DNA from: an uncultured Bacilli bacterium
Lineage (GTDB): Bacteria > Bacillota_I > Bacilli_A > RF39 > UBA660
Reading direction: 5' to 3'
DNA length: 34,412 nt
NCBI GenBank assembly: GCA_947632625.1
Contig: CANRPZ010000003.1
Span: 1 to 34,412 of the forward strand
Below are positions 23,630 through 31,074 of this stretch, in pieces. Made by a program: the position numbers and the translations under genes. The notes below the pieces were generated by a model. It had not been told where the DNA came from and did not search any database. It saw nothing but the letters and a program-made list of their open reading frames with translations. Every line of letters starts with the position of its first letter. Positions within the stretch are counted from its first letter, which is position 1.

Positions 23630-24769
23630 ATGAATACAATAACGATTACCCCCAAAGATGAAATAGTGATGCGTTTAGTCCATTTTTTTATAACGGAAGC
23701 AAATTATACGCCGATTATAGTAAATGGGGTAAAGGATGAGGTTTGGTTAGAAAATAGCGAAGCCAAATACAAAATTGTTCGTATTAATTCCAATTACATT
23801 CATAATGAGGAGCAATTTCGTACCGATTTATTTAAAATTAAAAATGTTATGCATCAAATTAAACGAAAAACCGTTTCTTTTACGATGAATACATTTAATA
23901 TTTTTTTGGATGTAAATGAAAATGTTAAATTGGAAGACGAAAAACATATTAAATCAATTGTGATTCATAATATGGAAGATGTTGAAAAAAATAAAATGGA
24001 AAAATATTTTCCTGGAATTGAGAATAAACTATTAAAAAATACGGAGGGGTTAGATTTAATTATCAATGTAACGGAAGATATTAATGCTAAAACAGCCGAA
24101 AATAATAAAATATATGAAGGTACTTTTAAGCCAAAGAAAATCATTGTTACGTATTTTTTGATGGCTTTATGTGTTTTTATCTTCTTTTTAAGTTTTATTA
24201 TTGGTAAAGGAAATTTAGATGCTTATACCCTTTATAAATTAGGAGCTGTTAGTCGAACTGCCATAAGAAATAAAGAGATTTGGCGCTTACTTACGGGGAC
24301 ATTTTTGCATACGGGCTTGCTTCATTTGTTGGTCAATGTTTATTCGCTATGTGTTATAGGTGTACAATTAGAAAATTTTGTAGGAAAAAAGAAATTTTTA
24401 GTTATCTATCTTATTAGTGCAATTAGTGGTAGTTTAATGTCTAGTTTATTTAATAGTGGTATTTCGGTTGGAGCAAGTGGTGCTATATTTGGATTATTAG
24501 GTAGTATGCTATATTTTGGATATCATTATCGCTTGTATTTAGGAAATGTTTTAAGAGCTCAAATTATTCCTATTATTTTATTAAACTTATTTATTGGTTT
24601 TACAATTCCTGGTATTGATAATGCTGCTCATATTGGGGGATTAGTCGGAGGGTACTTATCGACAATGGCCATGGGAATTAACGGAAAATCAAGTAAGACA
24701 GATGAAATAAATGGTTATATTGTCCTTGTGATCTATTTAGCTTTTTTATGTATTATGTTATTTCGATAA
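23630..24769 (+). CDS. Rhomboid family intramembrane serine protease with cytoplasmic N-terminal domain
   Basis: The 379-aa product has about 170 soluble N-terminal residues, a first membrane segment (about 171-191), then a six-helix rhomboid core. Catalytic serine is in GASGAIFG (Ser283) and histidine in AAHIGGLVGG (His334); the conserved LTGTFLHTGLLHLLVN loop/helix is present. The layout is like the Bacillus YqgP/GluP group, which cleaves membrane proteins and can hand them to FtsH. Shine-Dalgarno AAGGAG before ATG 23630. Substrate unknown. Confidence 0.92.
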   Translation: MNTITITPKDEIVMRLVHFFITEANYTPIIVNGVKDEVWLENSEAKYKIVRINSNYIHNEEQFRTDLFKIKNVMHQIKRKTVSFTMNTFNIFLDVNENVKLEDEKHIKSIVIHNMEDVEKNKMEKYFPGIENKLLKNTEGLDLIINVTEDINAKTAENNKIYEGTFKPKKIIVTYFLMALCVFIFFLSFIIGKGNLDAYTLYKLGAVSRTAIRNKEIWRLLTGTFLHTGLLHLLVNVYSLCVIGVQLENFVGKKKFLVIYLISAISGSLMSSLFNSGISVGASGAIFGLLGSMLYFGYHYRLYLGNVLRAQIIPIILLNLFIGFTIPGIDNAAHIGGLVGGYLSTMAMGINGKSSKTDEINGYIVLVIYLAFLCIMLFR

Positions 24770-24772
24770 AAA

Positions 24773-24816
24773 ATCATTATTCAAGATATCTAATCTTGAA
24801 AAGATTTTTTTTTTTT
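24773..24816 (+). terminator. Terminator of the rhomboid gene with two alternative stems
   Basis: TTCAAGAT (24780-24787) pairs with ATCTTGAA (24793-24800). AATCTT (24792-24797) can instead pair with AAGATT (24801-24806), which is directly followed by a 12-T run. The second is the terminator form; the two exclude each other. Confidence 0.7.
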
Positions 24817-24824
24817 GCTATAAT
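24816..24824 (+). promoter_or_regulatory. Extended -10 promoter of the RNase J gene
   Basis: TGC followed by TATAAT (24819-24824), directly after the terminator T run, with no separate -35. The same TGCTATAAT recurs at 27032 and 28120. Confidence 0.5.
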
Positions 24825-24877
24825 GAACATGCTTTTTAAAACTTTTAAAATTTAAATTAGAAAGAAGAGATTTATTT

Positions 24878-26512
24878 ATGAGTAAAATAAAAATTTTTAG
24901 TTTGGGCGGTTTAGATGAAAATGGTAAAAATACCTATGTTATAGAAATTGATAAAAACATTTATGTTTTTGACTGTGGACTTAAATATGCTACGGGAAAT
25001 ATGTTAGGTATTGATTATATTATTCCGGATTTTGATTATCTAATTAAAAATCAAAAAAGAGTAAAGGGAGTATTTTTAACGCATGGTCACTATGAAAACA
25101 TGGGTTCAGCCGCCGATTTAGTTAAAAATATTCCGTCCATTCGCTTGTTTGCAACAAAGTTTACGAAATATGAACTTATAAATTCGGGGGTACCTGAAAA
25201 AAATATTATTGAGATTACCCCTCATAAGAAATTAAACTTTGGCAGCGTAAGTATTTTCCCGATTACCGTTTCTCATAGTTGTCCAGATGCGGTTATGTAT
25301 GTTATTAATACAAAAGATGGAGCTATTTGCTATACGGGAGATTTTATTATTGATTCTAAAATGACCGGACATTATGATATGGATTTAGGTCGTATCGCGT
25401 ATGTTGGAAAACAAGGAGTTTTGTGTTTACTTTCAGAATCTACTTTTTCTGATCGACCAGGACATACCTCTCCTTCTCATCGATTAGAAGATTTCTTTAA
25501 AGATATTATTAACAAATATAATGAACGTCTTTTATATTTGGTTTTACCAACGCATCTTTATACGATTCAAGATATCTTTAATAGTGCTTTAAATAAACAT
25601 CGTAAAGTTGTTTTAATGGGGAAAACTTTACAAAATGTTGTTAATTTTGCCAAAAGAGAAGGCTATTTAACTTTTCCTGATGATTTGTTAGGGGATTTAT
25701 CAAATATTGCCGATAAAGATGCTATCTTGCTTCTATGCGATGATAAAGAAAACCCTTATGCCTCTATTAGTAAAGTCATGAACGGTTATGATCGATATAT
25801 TACTTTAAAACCAACAGATACTGTAATCTTTGCAGAACCAAGATACGATAGTAATGAAAAGTTACTTGTTAAAATTGAAAATGAACTTGCCATGTTTGGC
25901 TGTCGTATTATTTCGATTCCCAAAGATAAAAATATTTTGCATCATGCATCTAGTGAAGATTTAATGTTAATGTTAAAACTTACCAATCCAAAATATTACA
26001 TGCCTGTTAAAGGGGAATATCGTTATTTAGTTTTAAATGCTGATTTAGCTAGTTCTCTTGGAATTCCTAAAGAAAACATTATTTTAAAACAAAATGGGGA
26101 TGTTGTTCTTTTTGAAGATGGTTTATTAAAAGAATCAAATGATCACATTAAAGTAAATGAGTGTTTAATTGATGGAAAAAGTAGTGATGATGTTGGGGAA
26201 CTTGTTATTAAAGACCGAGAAATGTTAAGTGAAAATGGAATTGTTTTAATTAGTGCTACTTTAAGTAAGAAAACGAAAAAATTATTAGTTGGACCTGAAG
26301 TAACCACTAGAGGTTTTATTTATGTTAAAGATTCTAAAGAAATTATTCACGAAATAAAAAGAATTTCTGAAGATGTCATTACTCGTAATATTGTTGATAA
26401 TTTTGTAGATTTTAATAAAATTAAAACTGACATTCGCACCGAGTTAAGTAAATATTTATATGAAGAAACCGAATGTAAACCAATGATTATTGCTGTTGTT
26501 CAAGAGGTATAA
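24878..26512 (+). CDS. RNase J family beta-lactamase-fold protein, degenerate metal site (RNase J2-like)
   Basis: RNase J enzymes mature and degrade RNA as 5' exonucleases/endonucleases. The 544-aa product has the full layout: metallo-beta-lactamase, beta-CASP and C-terminal domain. But metal-binding motifs are altered. The usual THGHxDHxG reads THGHYENMG (68-76), so Asp becomes Glu73 and His becomes Asn74; the usual PVHGEYR reads PVKGEYR, with Lys378; the HVSGH-type loop reads NILHH (352-356). His133 (VSHS) and Asp155 (TGDF) remain. It is therefore likely weak or inactive, like the RNase J2 partner subunit of Bacillus and Staphylococcus, and would need a normal RNase J1 elsewhere. Shine-Dalgarno GAAAGAAGAG is modest. 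Confidence 0.9.
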   Translation: MSKIKIFSLGGLDENGKNTYVIEIDKNIYVFDCGLKYATGNMLGIDYIIPDFDYLIKNQKRVKGVFLTHGHYENMGSAADLVKNIPSIRLFATKFTKYELINSGVPEKNIIEITPHKKLNFGSVSIFPITVSHSCPDAVMYVINTKDGAICYTGDFIIDSKMTGHYDMDLGRIAYVGKQGVLCLLSESTFSDRPGHTSPSHRLEDFFKDIINKYNERLLYLVLPTHLYTIQDIFNSALNKHRKVVLMGKTLQNVVNFAKREGYLTFPDDLLGDLSNIADKDAILLLCDDKENPYASISKVMNGYDRYITLKPTDTVIFAEPRYDSNEKLLVKIENELAMFGCRIISIPKDKNILHHASSEDLMLMLKLTNPKYYMPVKGEYRYLVLNADLASSLGIPKENIILKQNGDVVLFEDGLLKESNDHIKVNECLIDGKSSDDVGELVIKDREMLSENGIVLISATLSKKTKKLLVGPEVTTRGFIYVKDSKEIIHEIKRISEDVITRNIVDNFVDFNKIKTDIRTELSKYLYEETECKPMIIAVVQEV

Positions 26513-26522
26513 AATATAGAAA

Positions 26523-26552
26523 ATTGCCCATATTAGAAATGGGTGATTTTTT
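26523..26552 (+). terminator. Terminator-like hairpin holding the Shine-Dalgarno of the next gene
   Basis: ATTGCCCAT (26523-26531) pairs with ATGGGTGAT (26539-26547) with two G-U pairs, 7-nt loop, then T6. The 3' arm holds GGTGAT (26542-26547), the only candidate Shine-Dalgarno for ATG 26555. Confidence 0.7.
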
Positions 26553-26554
26553 AG

Positions 26555-26989
26555 ATGAAAGAAAATAAAAATATTAACTTTTTAAATGATATTTATAAAA
26601 TTGTTGAAATGGGTGTTATCGGGATAAACGATGTGATTAATAAAGCTAAAAAAGAAAAATTTCGCGAGTTATTAGAACACCAAAGAGATGAATACAACAC
26701 TATATTAAAAGAAAGTGAACAAATTTTTTTAGCTTATGGAGCCAAAGAACGTGAATTAGGTAAGATGGTAAAAATGAATAGTAAAATGATGAGTGAAGCC
26801 AAGTTATTTAAAAAGGATGATGATAGTACAATTGCTAAAATGATGATAGAAGGAACAATGAAAGGCATAAAAAAGTTAGAAAGTTGTATTAGTACTTATA
26901 ATGAGGAAGATGAAGAGGCCTACGATCTTTCTTTAAAGCTATTAGATATGCTTAAGCATAATATTCGTGATTTAAAAATATACTTATAA
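26555..26989 (+). CDS. Small helical protein, 144 aa, unknown function
   Basis: Soluble, all-helical product (IYKIVEMGVIGINDVINKA, then EKFRELLEHQRDEYNTILKE, KMMIEGTMKGIKKLESCIS, AYDLSLKLLDMLKHNIRDL). Four long amphipathic helices recall ferritin-like DUF2383-type bundles, but the metal-binding carboxylate pattern is not clear, so this is only a fold guess. Its start lies 2 nt after the T run of a hairpin whose 3' arm contains its Shine-Dalgarno. Its own strong terminator follows. It may be expressed by read-through from the RNase J gene. Confidence 0.75.
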   Translation: MKENKNINFLNDIYKIVEMGVIGINDVINKAKKEKFRELLEHQRDEYNTILKESEQIFLAYGAKERELGKMVKMNSKMMSEAKLFKKDDDSTIAKMMIEGTMKGIKKLESCISTYNEEDEEAYDLSLKLLDMLKHNIRDLKIYL

Positions 26990-26991
26990 TG

Positions 26992-27020
26992 AACATTAAA
27001 TGAAATATTTAATGTTTTTT
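26992..27020 (+). terminator. Terminator after the 26555 gene
   Basis: Perfect 10-bp stem AACATTAAAT (26992-27001) with ATTTAATGTT (27007-27016), 5-nt loop, then T6. Confidence 0.8.
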
Positions 27021-27031
27021 ATTTTATATTT

Positions 27032-27040
27032 TGCTATAAT
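27032..27040 (+). promoter_or_regulatory. Extended -10 promoter of the phosphatidyltransferase-HD gene
   Basis: TGC followed by TATAAT (27035-27040), 20 nt before the start codon; the leader would be very short. Confidence 0.5.
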
Positions 27041-27060
27041 GTTTAAGAAAGGATTCTGCT

Positions 27061-28095
27061 ATGAAAAAAAATTTGCCAAATCTTTTGACTCTTTCTCGAA
27101 TATTAGCTATTCCTTTAATTCTTTATTTTGGAATAAAAGGGCAATTTGTATGGTTGATTATTTGGGGGTCTTTGATTGCCTTAACGGATTATTTAGATGG
27201 AAAATTAGCAAGAAAGTGGCATGCAACAAGTAAACTAGGTGCCAAATTAGATGCTGTTGGAGATAAATGCTTTGCTTTTTCTTTACTTGCTATACTAATC
27301 TATTATACTCATAGTTTTTTTTATGTACTGGTTTTAGAAGGTTTAATTGCCTTATTTAATATATACGTTTTTTTAAAGTACAACGTTGTTCAATCTTTAA
27401 TTGTAGGAAAAATCAAAACTTGGATTATTTTTAGTACGATTTTAATTGGTTTTTTAAATTTATTAATCGATAATAAGCTTCCTATTTCTTTGTTTGTTTT
27501 TATTGCGGTTTTATTTCAAATTGTAAGTTTAATACAATATATACATGCTTATGTTTTATTAAAAAAACAAAAGAATAGTGAAAAACTTTTAAATCAAGAA
27601 TATATCGAAATCGTAAGCCCAATATTAAAAAGTGAAGAATTTTTAAAAAGAAAACATTTTTCACACCATTACAATGAAAGTGTTTACGATCATGTTTTAA
27701 GAGTTTCATACGATTGTTATAAAATTGGTAAAAAATTAAAATGGGATTATAAAGCCTTGGCCATTGCTGGTTTGTTACATGATTTTTATGAGAAACCTTG
27801 GCAAGAGGATTTTTTAAAGAAACCTTTCTTTCAAAAACATGGTTTTACCCATGCAGAGAATGCGAGATGTAATGCCTTGAAATATTTTCCAGATTTAATG
27901 AATGAAAAAATAGAAAGTATGATCAAAACTCATATGTTTCCGTTAAATATAGCTTTACCAAAATATAAAGAAAGTTGGTTATTAACATTTGTGGATAAAG
28001 TAAATTCTATTGACTTTCTATTTCATCCTACTTTGATGATGCCGCGTATACGAAAAAAAAAATTAAAACAAAAAGATACAGAGAATAAGAAATAA
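27061..28095 (+). CDS. CDP-alcohol phosphatidyltransferase fused to an HD-domain hydrolase
   Basis: 344 aa. Residues 1-165 are a membrane CDP-alcohol phosphatidyltransferase of the PgsA type with the full catalytic motif: Asp43, Asp46-Gly47, Ala50-Arg51, Gly60, Asp64, Asp68 at exact spacing. Such enzymes transfer a phosphatidyl group from CDP-diacylglycerol (made by CdsA) to an alcohol, most often glycerol 3-phosphate. Residues about 175-344 are a soluble HD domain: His211 (YDHVLRVS), His240-Asp241 (GLLHDF), HGFTHAENA, THMFPLN, then FVDK with Asp312. This HD family usually stands alone. The fusion would place a phosphohydrolase at the membrane next to lipid synthesis; its substrate is unknown. 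Shine-Dalgarno AAAGGA before ATG 27061. Confidence 0.88.
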   Translation: MKKNLPNLLTLSRILAIPLILYFGIKGQFVWLIIWGSLIALTDYLDGKLARKWHATSKLGAKLDAVGDKCFAFSLLAILIYYTHSFFYVLVLEGLIALFNIYVFLKYNVVQSLIVGKIKTWIIFSTILIGFLNLLIDNKLPISLFVFIAVLFQIVSLIQYIHAYVLLKKQKNSEKLLNQEYIEIVSPILKSEEFLKRKHFSHHYNESVYDHVLRVSYDCYKIGKKLKWDYKALAIAGLLHDFYEKPWQEDFLKKPFFQKHGFTHAENARCNALKYFPDLMNEKIESMIKTHMFPLNIALPKYKESWLLTFVDKVNSIDFLFHPTLMMPRIRKKKLKQKDTENKK

Positions 28096-28105
28096 TTTCT
28101 TTCAA

Positions 28106-28145
28106 CCCATGCTAATTTTTGCTATAATAAAATTAGAATCATGGG
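28106..28145. repeat. Inverted repeat enclosing the dnaE -10 box
   Basis: CCCATG + CTAATTTT (28106-28119) pairs with AAAATTAG (28129-28136) + CATGGG (28140-28145), 14 bp with a 3-nt bulge (AAT). The 9-nt loop is exactly TGCTATAAT, the extended -10. The right end runs into the dnaE Shine-Dalgarno. Confidence 0.65.
28120..28128 (+). promoter_or_regulatory. Extended -10 promoter of dnaE-polC
   Basis: TGC followed by TATAAT (28123-28128). A weak TTTCAA (28100-28105) lies 17 nt upstream. The element is the loop of the inverted repeat at 28106-28145. Confidence 0.55.
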
Positions 28146-28156
28146 GGAGGGATTAT

Positions 28157-31060
28157 ATGTATATACCATTAAAGATTACGACTGATTATAGTTTACTTAA
28201 AAGTACGATACAAATAGATGAATTAATCAGTTTTTTAAAGCAAAAAGAAATTCCTGCCTGTGGAATTGTGGATGAAAATCTATATGGGGTTATGGAATTC
28301 TATAATAAATGTATCTTGAATCATATAAAACCTATTATTGGGCTAGATATTTTAATTAATGAGAAACATTTTTATTTATACCCGACAAATTATCAAGGGT
28401 ACCAAAACTTATTAAAAATACATACGATTAAAACCGAAAGAGATTTAAGTTTTTTAGATTTAGAAATTTATAAAGCCAATTTAATTCTGGTTATTCCATA
28501 TGATTCATTATCTTTCTATAATGAATTGGCTAAAATTTTTTCGAATGCTTATGTAAGTTACCAAAATGAGTATGAAAAAACAAATGCCTTACTAAAAACT
28601 AAAAATATTGTGTATTTAAATGATATTCGTTCTTTAAAAAAGGAAGATACCCTTTATTTGGATTATTTAAATATGATCCGTTTCGATTGTAAAGTAAATG
28701 AATACCAAAAAGAAAATTATGAAAAGAACTATTATAGAGAAGAAATTGCTGCTAAAGATGGCGAAACAACTATCCAATTTGCAAATTGCATTCAAATTGA
28801 AATTCCAAAACATGAAAATTATATTCCAAAGTATAATTCTAAAATAGAAGATTCCTTTTTGTATTTAAAGAATCTAGCTTTAAAAGGTTTACAAAAACGT
28901 TTAAATGGTACAATTCCTAAAACCTATTTCGAAAGACTTAATTATGAATTAGACGTAATTCATAAAATGGGTTTTTCGGATTACATTTTAATTGTTTACG
29001 ATTATGTACTTTTTGCTAAAAAAGAGCATATTTTTGTTGGACCTGGTAGAGGAAGCGCCGCAGGGTCTTTGGTTTGCTATACACTAGGAATTACCGATAT
29101 TGATCCTTTACAATATAATTTGTTGTTTGAAAGATTTTTAAATCCTGAACGTATAACCATGCCCGATATTGATATCGATTTTGATAATACTAGACGAATA
29201 GAGGTTATTTCTTATATACGAAATCGTTATGGAAATGAAAAAGTTGCTTCTATTCTTACTTTTGCAACTTTAAAAAGTAAATTGGTTTTAAGAGAGATTG
29301 CTCGCATTTTAGATTATAATGATCGAGATTTTTCTTCTTTTATGAATGAAATAAATTCTAACTTAAATTTATATGAGAATTTAAAAAATGGCAAAATAAA
29401 AAATAGACTTGAAAAAAATAAAACATTGCAAAAAATATATAAAATTGCCTTAAGACTAGAAGGACTTAAAAAAAATATTTCCACTCATGCCGCAGGGGTG
29501 GTCATTTCTAAAGTAAATTTAGATGATGTTATTCCTATTGTAAAACAAAATGATACGATTTTAACAGGAATTACAATGGAATATTTAGAAGAACTTGGAT
29601 TATTAAAAATGGATTTGCTGGCGATTAAAAATTTAACCATTATTTCCAATATTTTGAATTTGATAAAAAAGGATAAAAAAGAAGAGGTGGATTTAAATAA
29701 AATTGATTTAAATGATTCACAAGTTTTAGCGGTTTTTGCGAGTGGAGATACAACAGGAATATTTCAATTTGAAAGTAATGGTATCCGTAATTTTTTACAA
29801 AAATTAAAACCTTCTTGTTTTAATGATTTAGTTGCTACTATTGCTTTGTATCGTCCAGGCCCAATGGATAATTTAAATACTTTTGTAAAAAGAAAAGAAG
29901 GTAGGGAAGCCATTACTTATTTGCTTCCTGTATTAAAGCCTATTTTAGAAGAAACTTATGGCATTATTGTTTATCAAGAACAAGTAATGCAAATTTTAGT
30001 GACGGTTGCGAATTATAGTTATGCTGAAGCAGATATTATAAGAAGAGCCATGAGCAAGAAGAAAAAAGAGATCATTGAAAATGAACGAGAAAAGTTTGTT
30101 AATCAAGCGTTAAAAAATGGCTATGAAGAAAAAAAAGTCAACGAGCTTTACGATTTAATATTAAAGTTTGCGGGGTATGGATTTAATAAATCGCATTCCG
30201 TTTCTTATGCATTAATTGGATATCAAATGGCTTATTTAAAGGTAAAATATAAAAATTATTTTTTAACCAATCTTTTAAATATGAGTATTGGTAGTGAAAT
30301 AAAAACGAAAGAATACTTAAATGAAGCCAAAAGCCATGGACTAAATCTTGTTCATCCCTCTGTAAATTTAAGTTTAAGTACCTATTTTATTCAAAACAAT
30401 TCTTTATATTTACCCTTATCCATTATAAAGGGGCTTAATACAACTACAATCGATTGTATAATTGAAGAAAGACAAAAAAATGGTGTATATAAAGACTTTA
30501 CTGATTTTGTTACTCGTACCCTTGATAAATTTGTAAATGAACGTATTTTAGAAATTTTAATTCATGCCGAAGCCTTAAAGGAATTTGGCAATATTACTAC
30601 TTTAAGAGAAAATCTGCCTACCGTCTTAAATTACGCCGAACTTGCCAAAGATGTGGATTCGCCTTTACTTTTAAAACCAATATTAAAAGAATACGAAGAA
30701 AATGAAAATAAAAATAAATTGGAATTGGAAAGCTATGGATTTTATATAACGAACCATCCAACTAGTATTTATAATGATGCGAATATAACAAAATTAAATA
30801 CGATACAAAAATATTTTGACAAATATATTAAAACCGTGGTATTAATAGAGAGTATAAGGAAAACAAAAACTAAAAATAATGAGGATATGGCTTTTATTGA
30901 GGCAAGTGATGAAACAGAAAGTGGCCTATTTGTTGTTTTTGCTAAACAAATAAAATTATTAGATGAAATAAAAGTTAAAGATATTGTTTTAATTAATGGA
31001 AGAGTAACAAAACGATATGATAAATATCAGATCAATGTAAACAATATGATAAAAAAATAA
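28157..31060 (+). CDS. dnaE: DNA polymerase III alpha subunit DnaE
   Basis: C-family replicative polymerase; in low-GC Gram-positives DnaE extends primers before handing over to PolC. ATG 28157 follows GGGGGAGGG; the frame is open from 28109 but lacks signals there. The 967-aa product is shorter than Bacillus DnaE (about 1,115). It has an N-terminal PHP domain, the palm with GPGRGSAAGSLV and catalytic PDIDIDF (about 336-342), GFNKSHSVSYA, a helix-hairpin region and a C-terminal OB fold (ESIRKTKTKNNEDMAFIEA). The PHP domain has lost its usual metal ligands (HxH replaced by ITTD at 7-10; the DH pair reads Asp39-Glu40), so it should be structural only. polC starts 14 nt downstream. Confidence 0.95.
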   Translation: MYIPLKITTDYSLLKSTIQIDELISFLKQKEIPACGIVDENLYGVMEFYNKCILNHIKPIIGLDILINEKHFYLYPTNYQGYQNLLKIHTIKTERDLSFLDLEIYKANLILVIPYDSLSFYNELAKIFSNAYVSYQNEYEKTNALLKTKNIVYLNDIRSLKKEDTLYLDYLNMIRFDCKVNEYQKENYEKNYYREEIAAKDGETTIQFANCIQIEIPKHENYIPKYNSKIEDSFLYLKNLALKGLQKRLNGTIPKTYFERLNYELDVIHKMGFSDYILIVYDYVLFAKKEHIFVGPGRGSAAGSLVCYTLGITDIDPLQYNLLFERFLNPERITMPDIDIDFDNTRRIEVISYIRNRYGNEKVASILTFATLKSKLVLREIARILDYNDRDFSSFMNEINSNLNLYENLKNGKIKNRLEKNKTLQKIYKIALRLEGLKKNISTHAAGVVISKVNLDDVIPIVKQNDTILTGITMEYLEELGLLKMDLLAIKNLTIISNILNLIKKDKKEEVDLNKIDLNDSQVLAVFASGDTTGIFQFESNGIRNFLQKLKPSCFNDLVATIALYRPGPMDNLNTFVKRKEGREAITYLLPVLKPILEETYGIIVYQEQVMQILVTVANYSYAEADIIRRAMSKKKKEIIENEREKFVNQALKNGYEEKKVNELYDLILKFAGYGFNKSHSVSYALIGYQMAYLKVKYKNYFLTNLLNMSIGSEIKTKEYLNEAKSHGLNLVHPSVNLSLSTYFIQNNSLYLPLSIIKGLNTTTIDCIIEERQKNGVYKDFTDFVTRTLDKFVNERILEILIHAEALKEFGNITTLRENLPTVLNYAELAKDVDSPLLLKPILKEYEENENKNKLELESYGFYITNHPTSIYNDANITKLNTIQKYFDKYIKTVVLIESIRKTKTKNNEDMAFIEASDETESGLFVVFAKQIKLLDEIKVKDIVLINGRVTKRYDKYQINVNNMIKK

Positions 31061-31074
31061 AGGAGTCGTAAAAA

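Noticed and set aside
27000-27233. 77-codon plus-strand frame at the start of the phosphatidyltransferase gene
   Set aside because: It overlaps the real gene in another frame and has no Shine-Dalgarno; it begins inside a terminator loop.
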